Shown in pieces: positions 1 to 7,792 of a stretch of 23,156 nucleotides of DNA. Source of the stretch: Methanosarcinales archaeon. Its GTDB lineage: Archaea; Halobacteriota; Syntropharchaeia; Alkanophagales; Methanospirareceae. The translations under genes and the position numbers were made by a program. The notes under the pieces were generated by a model, which saw only the letters and a program-made list of their open reading frames with translations, did no database searches and was not told where the DNA came from. The stretch is from assembly GCA_025464645.1 (NCBI GenBank), contig JAODGF010000024.1, positions 1 to 23,156 on the forward strand, written 5' to 3'. Each line of letters opens with the position of its first letter. Position 1 is the first letter of the stretch.

Positions 1-4
1 ACAT

Positions 5-1294
5 TCACCTCCACGTCTTCACATTAGAAACAATCACAAAACCTTCTTCCGAATCGTTAATGGCTTTTTCCAACGCTGCATCCAGCCCATCGGAAAAAAA
101 CACGTTCTTACCCTCTATTTTATCCCTGAACTCCTTACCCACAATTATTATCTCAACGAAATCCTGTGCTACATTCTTAATCACCCTTCTCAGTTCCTCC
201 AGGTCCACACCCTCACACACATATTGTGACTCCTCCCCAACAATCAAAATCATCTTTTCTGAAATCCGCCTTGCATTCTCCGTTACTTCATCGAGGAACT
301 CCAATTTCGTGCCAGAATTAGAATTGTCAATCAAAAACCGCCCTTTTAACTTCTCTAATTTCATCCTGCCCTTTACCGCAGAGATATCTGTATTGACCTC
401 CTCTGATGGGATGTCAAGACTCAAAACGGCGCAAAAAGCCGCTTCCAGCGATTTTCTGTAATATTCCCCGCTGAACGGATCAAAAGATTTAAACGCGATT
501 TCGCCACTTATAAAATCACCATTTATGGTTCTCAGTCGGTTAAAAATGACTTTGGTTTCTCTTTCATCTATCCACAGGTTGTTATCTCTATCACCAAAAG
601 TATTCGCACCTAAGTTTCCTTCGGATATTAATAAATTCGGATGCACTACGATGCCTTCGTAGTTTTTCAATGTGGCTTTTTTTACTGCCGAAGCATCTTT
701 TGTGCCGCCCGCAATCCTGTAATCTGCTTCCAAGCTCGTTATCACTCCTACATCGCCTATTCCAGTTAAACCGAGCGAGACTTCAAAGACCGCTATATCG
801 GGCTTCAAATTCTTCTCTCGCGCTATCCCCATCACTTTTAATACGTTCGCAGGCGTGCCACTTAGCCTGGGAAATCGTACTTCTTTATCTACCGATTTGA
901 ACCTCGTAATGGAACTGGTATGCGAAAGAACCTCAAATTTGTTCTCTAACAATTGACATATCAGCTCGCAGACCGCAGTCTTTCCAACCGTCCCTGTCAC
1001 TTCCACTACTTTTATATCTGTGAAAAGGTTTTTTAGAGCCGCAATCTCTTTTACCGATTCGTGGTGATTCATAACGGGTATCTCCTTCTCTAAAGCCTGC
1101 TTCATCACCTCAAAGTTCGGATTCAGGTGAACTGGTGCGATAACAAGGTCGTAATTCAACGCTTTAGAAAAGGTCTGATGGTATGGGTCGAACACCTCTG
1201 CCTGTTTCCCAAGTTCTTTTAGCTCTTCTGCAATGACCTCTGCCCCGTGAATAGGGTCTAAAACCAATATCCTGGATGCTTCTTTTATGTTCAT
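5..1294 (-). CDS. cfbE: Coenzyme F430 synthetase, Mur ligase-like (CfbE)
   Basis: Predicted to catalyse the last step of coenzyme F430 synthesis, ATP-dependent closure of the carbocyclic ring of seco-F430; F430 is the nickel cofactor of methyl-CoM reductase. The protein is 429 aa from ATG 1294. A Mur-ligase P-loop (VTGTVGKTA) lies near residues 99-107. It is preceded by a short N-terminal domain with VLDPIHGAE and APVHL segments, which I associate with CfbE rather than cell-wall MurC-F. A later FLIDNSNSGTK stretch fits the Mur central and C-terminal domains. An in-frame ATG at 1336 would add 14 residues. I prefer 1294 because the family core begins at once, GAGGAG (1307-1312) precedes it, and 1336 leaves only 12 bp to the divergent gene. 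The family call comes from remembered motifs; a generic Mur-like ligase is the alternative. Confidence 0.78.
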   Translation of the reverse strand: MNIKEASRILVLDPIHGAEVIAEELKELGKQAEVFDPYHQTFSKALNYDLVIAPVHLNPNFEVMKQALEKEIPVMNHHESVKEIAALKNLFTDIKVVEVTGTVGKTAVCELICQLLENKFEVLSHTSSITRFKSVDKEVRFPRLSGTPANVLKVMGIAREKNLKPDIAVFEVSLGLTGIGDVGVITSLEADYRIAGGTKDASAVKKATLKNYEGIVVHPNLLISEGNLGANTFGDRDNNLWIDERETKVIFNRLRTINGDFISGEIAFKSFDPFSGEYYRKSLEAAFCAVLSLDIPSEEVNTDISAVKGRMKLEKLKGRFLIDNSNSGTKLEFLDEVTENARRISEKMILIVGEESQYVCEGVDLEELRRVIKNVAQDFVEIIIVGKEFRDKIEGKNVFFSDGLDAALEKAINDSEEGFVIVSNVKTWR

Positions 1295-1348
1295 TTGCCT
1301 GATTCTCTCCTCTTCATTAATTATGTCCCCTATCATTTATAAAATACC

Positions 1349-2410
1349 ATGAAAGTTTTATTGACAACTCCTTATTACCCCCCACATATAGGTGGGATTG
1401 AAATTCACACCGCGAATATTGCAAGGGGGATGTGGGAAAAGGGACATGAAGTCGAGGTTGTGACATCAACAGGAAGTGATGAACGTGTAAATGTAAAAGT
1501 TACAACCATCCCGTGCTTGCGAATACCTTATTCCCCCATTCCACTTAAATTCCCTGATGTGAAGGGGGATGTCTATCACTCACATATACCCTCACCCTTT
1601 TTTGCCCTGGCGGTGGTGAAAAAAAAATACACGCCTCATATCATTACGTATCACAACGATGTCGTTGTTCCGGATAAGGTGGATGGAAAGCGTATACCCG
1701 GCTTTGTATCCAGATGGATTGAGAAAAAGAATGATAGGCTTGTGAGACCTGTTCTGGATAAAGCCGAGGTCATAATTGCAACAACCAGAAGTTATGCGGA
1801 AACCTCTCCGGTACTGAAAGATTATTTAGATAAAGTTGAGATAATTCCCAATGCCATAAGGGTGCAGGAATATTCGCCAGGAAAAGATGCAGGAGCTCGA
1901 GATAGTATCGTTCTTTACGCGGGCAGGCTTGTTGAGTATAAAGGGCTGCCAATTTTAATCCGTGCAATGCAGAATATCGATGCGAGACTGGTGGTTTTAG
2001 GGGAAGGAGAAGACAAGATTAGATTTGAAGGACTTGCAAAAAAAATAGGTCTCAGGATAGACTTCAGAGGTAAAGTATCAGATAATGAATTAAAGGACTG
2101 GATGCGAAAAGCACGCGTACTTGTTTTACCTGCACAATCCAGGCTTGAGGCGTTCGGTATTGTTTTGCTTGAGGCAATGGCATGTAATACGCCGGTCATC
2201 GCATCAAATATCCCCGGTGTCGTGGAAATAGCGAGGAATGGGGGACTGGTGTTTGAAGATGAAGAGGAACTTGTCCAGCATATTAGGCGAATCCTGGAAG
2301 ATGATGCGCTTGCAACAAAGCTGGGCAGGAGAGGGAGATATAATGTCGAGCAGAACTATGACTGGGAAGTAGTGCTTGATAAAATTGAGACGCTCTATAA
2401 AATAAGATAA
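1349..2410 (+). CDS. GT4-family glycosyltransferase (GT-B fold)
   Basis: Cytoplasmic sugar transferase using a nucleotide-sugar donor, probably building a surface or lipid-linked glycan. The 353-aa length is normal for family GT4. The N-terminal acceptor domain has the glycine-rich GGIE loop at residues 15-18. A second Rossmann domain starts around YAGRLVEYKG (190-199). The EX7E donor-binding motif is at E267-E275, within a segment ending ACNTPVIAS. No signal peptide or membrane segment is visible. The ATG at 1349 gives the canonical MKVLLTTPYYPP start, so it is secure. With the divergent cfbE so close upstream, the transcript is probably nearly leaderless. It heads a plus-strand cassette with a GT2 enzyme 20 bp downstream and a flippase-like protein, which supports a glycan-assembly role. 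The sugar and acceptor cannot be read from sequence. Confidence 0.9.
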   Translation: MKVLLTTPYYPPHIGGIEIHTANIARGMWEKGHEVEVVTSTGSDERVNVKVTTIPCLRIPYSPIPLKFPDVKGDVYHSHIPSPFFALAVVKKKYTPHIITYHNDVVVPDKVDGKRIPGFVSRWIEKKNDRLVRPVLDKAEVIIATTRSYAETSPVLKDYLDKVEIIPNAIRVQEYSPGKDAGARDSIVLYAGRLVEYKGLPILIRAMQNIDARLVVLGEGEDKIRFEGLAKKIGLRIDFRGKVSDNELKDWMRKARVLVLPAQSRLEAFGIVLLEAMACNTPVIASNIPGVVEIARNGGLVFEDEEELVQHIRRILEDDALATKLGRRGRYNVEQNYDWEVVLDKIETLYKIR

Positions 2411-2430
2411 ATCTATGAGAAACAATAACA

Positions 2431-3393
2431 ATGAAAAAAATCGCGGTAATTATACCGGTCGCGGAATCAGAAGACTCGCAGGTGGTTTTAAGTTCCGCAC
2501 AAAGAATTACGGCTTTAGACTATCAGAACCTTATTGCAAAAATTGTGTACGCCGTTGACGTTAACTCAGAGAGCGATGAGCGAATTAAATTGCTTAAAAA
2601 AGAGAGTGTAGAAGTCTTTCCGCGGCAGAGGAGAGGGAAACGAGCCGGAGCAATAAATGATGCTCTTATCTATCTTGCAGATTTCAAGCCCGATTATGTC
2701 GCTCTATTCGATGTCGATTCCAGACCAGCACGAAATTTTATCACCTGTTGCGTAGATGCTCTTGAAAATGACACGAGGGCATACATAGCCTCTTCGCGCC
2801 GTTATATCTCAAACCCGGTGAATCTTGTTTCGAGAACGATTCAGGCTGAATACTACGTACTGAACTTCTTGCTCAAATTATCTGCGTTCAAGCAATTTAA
2901 TGGATTGATTGGTGTTCTTAGAGCAAGCTTTCTTTACAAGCATAAACTAAATGAAGATGCGATCACAGAAGATGCAGATTATGCGACGAGGATGCATGCC
3001 AGAGGCTACAAAGCAATTCTTGTCGGTACCACGCGAATTTATGAACAATCTCCTGTTCGCTGGCGTGATTTACTCAGTCAGCGAAAGAGATGGTACTACG
3101 GCGGCTTGCAGCTCTGGAGATATTGGGATGATGTTAAGCGCAGCAAGAACAAAAAGTTCATCTGCTCATGGGTGACAGCGCTGACGATGACCTATTGTAT
3201 AATCTTTCTTCTTCCATTTGTTATCGTTTCTCCTTTCATAATCCTGCTGCATTCACCAAAAATATCTCCCGCGGTTTCCGCAGGACTTATTTTGTACATC
3301 CTCGCACTTCAGTACGCGGCAATCGCCGCCATTTTCTTTTTTGTTAGGGGAAGAAGCGTTGAGTGGAAATCAATGAAGAGGGTGGTAGAGTGA
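2431..3393 (+). CDS. GT2-family membrane glycosyltransferase
   Basis: Inverting GT-A glycosyltransferase tied to the membrane by its C-terminus, of the processive, cellulose-synthase-like type. In the 320 aa one sees the donor-contact segment RGKRAGAINDAL (68-79), the metal-binding DVDS (94-97), the catalytic-base region TED (179-181) and the QRKRW motif (217-221). Two hydrophobic segments follow at about 247-275 and 283-305, suggesting an inner-face catalytic domain anchored by a hairpin. It lies 20 bp after the GT4 gene, and its stop codon overlaps the start of the next gene (GTGA), so the three are probably co-transcribed and translationally coupled. The family usually makes or extends beta-linked polysaccharide or glycolipid; the substrate here is unknown. 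Confidence 0.87.
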   Translation: MKKIAVIIPVAESEDSQVVLSSAQRITALDYQNLIAKIVYAVDVNSESDERIKLLKKESVEVFPRQRRGKRAGAINDALIYLADFKPDYVALFDVDSRPARNFITCCVDALENDTRAYIASSRRYISNPVNLVSRTIQAEYYVLNFLLKLSAFKQFNGLIGVLRASFLYKHKLNEDAITEDADYATRMHARGYKAILVGTTRIYEQSPVRWRDLLSQRKRWYYGGLQLWRYWDDVKRSKNKKFICSWVTALTMTYCIIFLLPFVIVSPFIILLHSPKISPAVSAGLILYILALQYAAIAAIFFFVRGRSVEWKSMKRVVE

Positions 3394-4367
3394 AGAAATT
3401 TGCTGGTATATTAATTAGTATCGCATCAATAATCGTCATCTTCAAGCTTACGGAGACGAACTTAACATGGAGCACAATCTCAGAGGCGAAGCCGGAGATG
3501 CTTTTAATTGCATTCATTTTTCATGCGCTTTTCTGGCTTTTATGGGCATTCCGGCTCAAACTGCTCTTCTCTTTCCTCAAACAGAAGATTTCAATGCAGT
3601 ATGCGCTCGAAACAACACTCGCAAGTATGTTCCTGGCAGCAATAACGCCTTCTTCGGCTGGCGGAGAGCCGCTAAGGGTAAAAATGCTTGTAGATAAGGG
3701 TGCAAGTATTGGCTCAGCAAGCGCAGTTATTTTAGCTGAGCGGCTTCTTGATGCGGTATTTTTTATCGTGGCATTGCCCATTTTTATGTTTTTATCAGGA
3801 TTTTCAGCCAAATTGGGTCGCGATGTGGGAATTATATTTTTCGTATTCCTGGTGATATTCATTGCATTTCTTTACCTGGGGGTAAAGAAACCCGAAAGAG
3901 CCGATGTACTGGTTGAAAAATTGTATCCCGCGCTGAAAAAGGTCTTTAAAGCCCCAAAAGCGGAAAGAATATGCCATTACATTACGAAGGAATTGAGAAT
4001 GTTCGGAGATGCTGCGCGGGAGTTAGCTAACAACTCGTTCAATCAGATAACGACTGTAATCCTGCTCACCGCAGCACTATGGATATTCGAATTTCTTGTT
4101 CCATCCGCAGTACTGATGGCTTTTGCACAGAACCCTGTTATTCTCTTTTCCATCACTTCACAACTTATCATCGTCCTTTTATCGCTCATTCCTATTACCC
4201 CGGGAAGCAGTGGTATTGCAGAAGCCAGTATGCTTTACCTGTATTCCAGATTCGTCACTGATTATGCAGTAGGCGTTCTTGTAGGAGTCTGGAGGGGAAT
4301 TACATACTTCTCCACTCTTGTTGTAGGTTTTATAATCACTGCAAAGGTGCTCAAAGCAAAATACTAA
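3390..4367 (+). CDS. UPF0104 / AglD-like flippase-type membrane protein
   Basis: Multi-pass membrane protein of the lysylphosphatidylglycerol synthase transmembrane family (PF03706, UPF0104), lacking the soluble LPG-synthase domain. Family members often sit beside glycosyltransferases; haloarchaeal AglD acts in N-glycosylation. Family motifs are TPSSAGGEPLR (about 86-96), AERLLDAV (116-123) and, near the end, PITPGSSGIAEASM. About eight hydrophobic segments are visible. I choose GTG at 3390 (325 aa, beginning MKKFAGILIS). It is preceded by GAGGGTGG and forms a 4-base GTGA overlap with the GT2 stop. An in-frame ATG at 3363 would overlap the upstream gene by 31 bp and add a charged, non-conserved lead. 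Its stop overlaps the stop of the convergent gene at 4364-4367. Role inferred: lipid-linked sugar handling for the two upstream transferases. Confidence 0.82.
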   Translation: MKKFAGILISIASIIVIFKLTETNLTWSTISEAKPEMLLIAFIFHALFWLLWAFRLKLLFSFLKQKISMQYALETTLASMFLAAITPSSAGGEPLRVKMLVDKGASIGSASAVILAERLLDAVFFIVALPIFMFLSGFSAKLGRDVGIIFFVFLVIFIAFLYLGVKKPERADVLVEKLYPALKKVFKAPKAERICHYITKELRMFGDAARELANNSFNQITTVILLTAALWIFEFLVPSAVLMAFAQNPVILFSITSQLIIVLLSLIPITPGSSGIAEASMLYLYSRFVTDYAVGVLVGVWRGITYFSTLVVGFIITAKVLKAKY

Positions 4368-5038
4368 GCGCATGAAGCGCTAAATACTTTATATGACTCA
4401 AATAAGAGCGTCACCAATAAAAATAGAGAGATGAGCACGAAAAATATGTAGGATTGGATTGCCCAGTAATCACCAAAGGTCAATAGCAATCCGAACTCAT
4501 CCACGACTAATCCCAAGCCACCGCCGTAAAGACCTGCGGCAATCCAGGTTACAAGGCGTCGCCCGCAATGAATATGCCCAAGCCAGCCACCGATAACGAG
4601 CAGCCCGATACCAAATAAGAAGTGATGAACCCGGTAACCTTTCACCCATAACTGACATGCGGGATTAATATCTGCACTCAAAAGCACAACAAATGTTCTC
4701 GCAATGAAGAAAGAAACGACAAAAGTGGAAAGAACGATAAACTGAATTTGAAGCTTTTTTGAATTGCTTTTGAATTTATAATCTCGCAACATGGAAAATG
4801 TAGAGCTTAACATCCCGAGCAGGAAGATTGCATAACCTATGAACATGAGCGTTGATTCATAGGTCATACGTAACAGCATCGCGGCGTCTATGAAATCATT
4901 GGTAAATATATTCAGCACATTAAGTAAGAATACCGCATCTATCAGCGCAGCGATGATGAACGTTGCACCGCAGATTATGCACATCTTTACGAGCTTATGC
5001 CTTGTGAAGTAGGACAGAAAATGGTGTATCTCGCTCAT
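4364..5038 (-). CDS. Uncharacterised multi-pass membrane protein with HHF and DEF motifs
   Basis: I cannot assign a function. The 224-aa protein has about six hydrophobic segments. Two polar motifs sit inside or at the edge of membrane segments: RVHHFLFGIG and, further on, GLGLVVDEFGLLLTF followed by GDYW. The pairing of a His-His-Phe/Gly motif with an Asp-Glu-Phe motif recurs, from memory, in unnamed bacterial and archaeal membrane proteins. Buried charged residues could bind metal, lipid headgroup or ions (inference). I start at ATG 5038, preceded by GAGGTGG with a 4-nt gap, rather than the TTG one codon upstream. It has its own BRE/TATA promoter (5074-5088) directly after the oppF stop codon. 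It overlaps the convergent flippase gene by 4 bp. Confidence 0.7.
   Translation of the reverse strand: MSEIHHFLSYFTRHKLVKMCIICGATFIIAALIDAVFLLNVLNIFTNDFIDAAMLLRMTYESTLMFIGYAIFLLGMLSSTFSMLRDYKFKSNSKKLQIQFIVLSTFVVSFFIARTFVVLLSADINPACQLWVKGYRVHHFLFGIGLLVIGGWLGHIHCGRRLVTWIAAGLYGGGLGLVVDEFGLLLTFGDYWAIQSYIFFVLISLFLLVTLLFESYKVFSASCA
4367..4381. terminator. Short GC-rich inverted repeat between convergent genes
   Basis: AGCGC and GCGCT arms of 5 bp flank a 5-nt loop exactly where the convergent UPF0104 and membrane-protein genes meet. It lies within the last codons of the minus-strand gene. It could form a hairpin in both transcripts, but there is no long T tract beside it, and archaeal termination depends mainly on T tracts, so the call is weak. 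Confidence 0.22.
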
Positions 5039-5073
5039 CAAACCACCTCAAATATATACATATAAAAAATTAG

Positions 5074-5088
5074 TTATAAATTTTTCGG
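5074..5088 (-). promoter_or_regulatory. BRE/TATA promoter of the 4364-5038 membrane protein
   Basis: Read on the minus strand this is CCGAAAAATTTATAA, a purine-rich BRE followed by a TATA box. It lies about 36-50 nt upstream of ATG 5038, placing the expected transcription start near 5050 just before the GAGGTGG ribosome-binding site. It abuts the oppF stop codon (5089-5091). The TTTTTT run just downstream on the minus strand (5064-5069) could also serve as a termination tract for the opp transcript. Confidence 0.6.
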
Positions 5089-6009
5089 TTATGTAACACG
5101 ATCACATAGAACCCAATGCCCCTTTCCAATTTCAACCATCTCAGGCTCTTTTTTACTACAAATTACCGTGTTGAAAGGGCATCTTGGATAAAACACGCAG
5201 CCAGAATCCCACGCATCTTTCATGTCTTCGAAAATTAACTGGTCTTCTAACGATGATGCCGGTGAAATCAATGTATTTGTGTATGGATGTTTTGCATCCT
5301 CAAATATCTCGTTTACACTACCGATTTCAACTATCTTTCCACGATACATTACTGCTATTCGGTCACTCATGTGTCGCACAACTTCGAGGTCATGCGAGAT
5401 GAAGAGAAGCGTCAAGTCAAATTCCCTTTTCAAATGATTCATCAAGTTCAGTATCTGCGCCTGAACAGAGACATCCAAAGAAGATGTGGGCTCATCCGCG
5501 ATAATGAAATCAGGATTTACCGCAAGAACTCTCGCAAGCACAACCCTTTGGTTCTGCCCACCGCTGAGCTGGTAAGGATAGCGATTTACGTGTTCTGGAT
5601 TCAACCCTACTGTTTCTATCAGTTCCGAAACCTTTTCTTTAATCTCTACCTTATTTAAACCACCTTGCAACTTCAAAGGCTCTGCAATACTATCTCCTAT
5701 CTTCATTCTTGGATTAAGCGACGCGTCCGGGTCCTGGAATATCATTTGCATCCGGGGTCTGAGCCTTCGCAGTTCCTTCTTTTTTAAGTGTAGCAAATCA
5801 ATACCATCGAAAATGATTTTTCCCGCGGTTGGTTCAATCAGCCGTAGGAGCGATCTGCCAATTGTTGTCTTTCCGCATCCACTCTCGCCAACAAGCCCCA
5901 ATGTCTCTCCTCGTTCGATCTGGAATGATACACCATTCACAGCCTTTATATGCCGTTTCCTCAGTATTCCTGTTGAAAAATATTTCTTCAGGTTTTCAAC
6001 TTCGATCAT
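5089..6009 (-). CDS. oppF: Oligopeptide/nickel ABC transporter ATPase, OppF-type
   Basis: Second ATPase of a family-5 (Opp/Dpp/Nik) importer; it hydrolyses ATP in a heterodimer with OppD on the cytoplasmic side of OppBC. In the 306-aa product from ATG 6009: Walker A GESGCGKT (41-48), Q-loop FQDP (92-95), signature LSGGQ (148-152), Walker B FIIADEP (168-174), switch His206, and the C-terminal oligopeptide-transporter domain beginning at HPYT (241). Four cysteines (271, 277, 284, 302) have the spacing of the C-terminal 4Fe-4S motif known in DppD/OppF-type ATPases. The ATG forms an ATGA overlap with the oppD stop, which decides this start over a 23-residue longer reading. Last gene of the operon. 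Substrate not deducible. Confidence 0.9.
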   Translation of the reverse strand: MIEVENLKKYFSTGILRKRHIKAVNGVSFQIERGETLGLVGESGCGKTTIGRSLLRLIEPTAGKIIFDGIDLLHLKKKELRRLRPRMQMIFQDPDASLNPRMKIGDSIAEPLKLQGGLNKVEIKEKVSELIETVGLNPEHVNRYPYQLSGGQNQRVVLARVLAVNPDFIIADEPTSSLDVSVQAQILNLMNHLKREFDLTLLFISHDLEVVRHMSDRIAVMYRGKIVEIGSVNEIFEDAKHPYTNTLISPASSLEDQLIFEDMKDAWDSGCVFYPRCPFNTVICSKKEPEMVEIGKGHWVLCDRVT

Positions 6010-6941
6010 GTATATAAGAAACACCTCACAGAATGCCCCTTTTCTATTTCTACCATTGGCGGATGCTCTATCGTGCATTTTGCACTCGCATGGTCACATC
6101 TTGGATGGAACCTGCACCCGGATGGTAGGTCAATCAAGGAAGGACTCATGCCTCTTATCGGTTTTAAGCCCATATTTGGCAGTGAATTAAGAAATCCCTG
6201 CGTATAAGGATGCAATGGATTTTTGAACACATCTTCAGTTTTTGCGTATTCAACGAGTTCTCCTGCATACATCACGGCGATATTATCACAAATCTGTGTG
6301 GCAACACCTAAATCATGCGTTATAAATAGCATTGACTTTCGCCTTGACACTTCTTTTAGGAGCTTTACAATCTGCATCTTTATCGTGACGTCCAAACCCT
6401 TTGTCGGTTCGTCTGCGATAATTAGAGAGGGGTTGCATGCGAGTCCCATAGCAATCATTGCTCTTTCTTTCATTCCACCGCTAAATTCATGCGGATACTC
6501 ATTTGCCCTCTTATCTGGTGAAGGTATCTTCACGGATTCGAGCATTTCTACCGCTTTTTCTCTCGCTGCTCTTTTATCTAAGCCTTGGTGTAACTGAATC
6601 GCCTCTGCAATCTGATCGCCTACTTTCAGAACGGGGTTCAAGGATGTTGTTGGATTCTGAAGTATCATCGCGATTTCCTTCCCCCTTATCTTCCGCATCT
6701 CTCCTTCGCTTAACTTTAGAAGGTCTTTTCCTTTATACCAAATTTCACCTTCTATCTTCGTGGATGGCTGAAGCAGGCGTATGATGGACATCCCCAATAC
6801 TGTTTTTCCACACCCTGTTTCGCCTATTAGCCCTAATCTTTCGCTATTCGCTATTTCAAGGTCAATGGTGTCTATTGCTTTTACCATACCGTCTTGCGTT
6901 GGGAAGTGTACTTTCAGGTGGGTTATGGTTAATAGGCTCAT
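6006..6941 (-). CDS. oppD: Oligopeptide/nickel ABC transporter ATPase, OppD-type
   Basis: Partner ATPase of OppF. The 311-aa product starting MSLLTITHL shows Walker A GETGCGKT (40-47), Q-loop Gln95, signature FSGGM (153-157), Walker B LIIADEP (173-179), switch His209 and the HPYT-type C-terminal domain (from 244). Cysteines 276, 282, 289 and 307 repeat the possible 4Fe-4S spacing seen in OppF. The start at 6941 is fixed by an ATGA overlap with the oppC stop; a longer in-frame reading to 7058 would run 117 bp into oppC with an unrelated, non-conserved lead. The stop is likewise coupled to oppF. All essential ATPase residues are present, so the transporter engine looks intact. Confidence 0.9.
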   Translation of the reverse strand: MSLLTITHLKVHFPTQDGMVKAIDTIDLEIANSERLGLIGETGCGKTVLGMSIIRLLQPSTKIEGEIWYKGKDLLKLSEGEMRKIRGKEIAMILQNPTTSLNPVLKVGDQIAEAIQLHQGLDKRAAREKAVEMLESVKIPSPDKRANEYPHEFSGGMKERAMIAMGLACNPSLIIADEPTKGLDVTIKMQIVKLLKEVSRRKSMLFITHDLGVATQICDNIAVMYAGELVEYAKTEDVFKNPLHPYTQGFLNSLPNMGLKPIRGMSPSLIDLPSGCRFHPRCDHASAKCTIEHPPMVEIEKGHSVRCFLYT

Positions 6942-7792
6942 AATATTTCTCTCCTTAATCTTGGATTCACCAAATCTTCCAGCGCATAACCAATGAATGT
7001 AAGTGAAAGAATCGTGAACGTAATGCATAATCCTGCTGGCAGCATCCACCATTTCCATAGATCAGATATAAATATAGTAGGATATTCAAAAGCGTAATGG
7101 AGAATCATGCCCCAGCTCTTTGTTGTTGGGTCTCCAAGCCCAAGAAAACTTAAACTAGCCTCTGCGAGAACTACATGGCTCGCTTCCATAATCAACTGCA
7201 CAACAACCAGCGGAATCACATTTGGAAGAATATGCCGGCACAAAATATAAAAATTCCCGGCACCAAGCATTCTTACAGCGTCCACGTAAGGTCTATTCCT
7301 GAGCGATAACACCTCTGACCGTATGATACGGGCGGTAAATGGCCATCCAAAAAATACGAATATAAATATGAGATTCCAGATGCTTGGACGCATGAATGCT
7401 GCAATTACAATGATTAACGGAAGTCTTGGAATTGCAAGGAACCCATCCACAATCCGCATAAAGAAAAAGCCAAATTTTTCAAAATAGCCTGCAATAAGCC
7501 CTAAAGATGTCCCTATGTAAGATGCTATAATTGAAGAGATGAAAGCGATAAAAAGAGAAACTCTTGTGCCATAAATGAGCTCGCTTAATATATCCTGCCC
7601 TATATGGTTTGTTCCAAGTAGATGGTCTGAATTTGGATGCCTCACGGGTTTATACATCTCATGTGGGTCGTATGGTGCAATATATGGCGCGAAAATCGCT
7701 ACTACCACAAAGAAAATCAATATCCCTAACCCAACCAGTCCAATCACGCTATTCTTATACCCCTTCAGAAAAGCAATTGTATCTTCAATCAT
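6938..7792 (-). CDS. oppC: Oligopeptide/nickel ABC transporter permease, OppC-type
   Basis: Inner-membrane half-permease that pairs with OppB. The 284-aa length is typical. The first membrane segment is at about 18-38, followed by the extracytoplasmic PYDPHEMYKP region characteristic of OppC. BPD_transp_1 helices come next, with the cytoplasmic EAA-type coupling region around RNRPYVDAVRMLGA, and EASLSFLGLGDP later. The last helix ends before a short basic tail. The ATG at 7792 overlaps the oppB stop as ATGA, and its stop overlaps oppD the same way, so B-C-D-F are translated as one coupled chain. No truncation or odd codon use is apparent. Confidence 0.9.
   Translation of the reverse strand: MIEDTIAFLKGYKNSVIGLVGLGILIFFVVVAIFAPYIAPYDPHEMYKPVRHPNSDHLLGTNHIGQDILSELIYGTRVSLFIAFISSIIASYIGTSLGLIAGYFEKFGFFFMRIVDGFLAIPRLPLIIVIAAFMRPSIWNLIFIFVFFGWPFTARIIRSEVLSLRNRPYVDAVRMLGAGNFYILCRHILPNVIPLVVVQLIMEASHVVLAEASLSFLGLGDPTTKSWGMILHYAFEYPTIFISDLWKWWMLPAGLCITFTILSLTFIGYALEDLVNPRLRREIL

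Noticed and set aside
3363..3392. Longer N-terminus for the UPF0104 protein from ATG 3363
   Set aside because: It would overlap the GT2 gene by 31 bp and add a charged lead before the first membrane helix; GTG 3390 gives a standard GTGA coupling and a family-like start.
6010..6078. Longer N-terminus for OppF from ATG 6078
   Set aside because: The extra 23 residues are not family-like and lie inside oppD; ATG 6009 forms an ATGA overlap like the other junctions of the operon.
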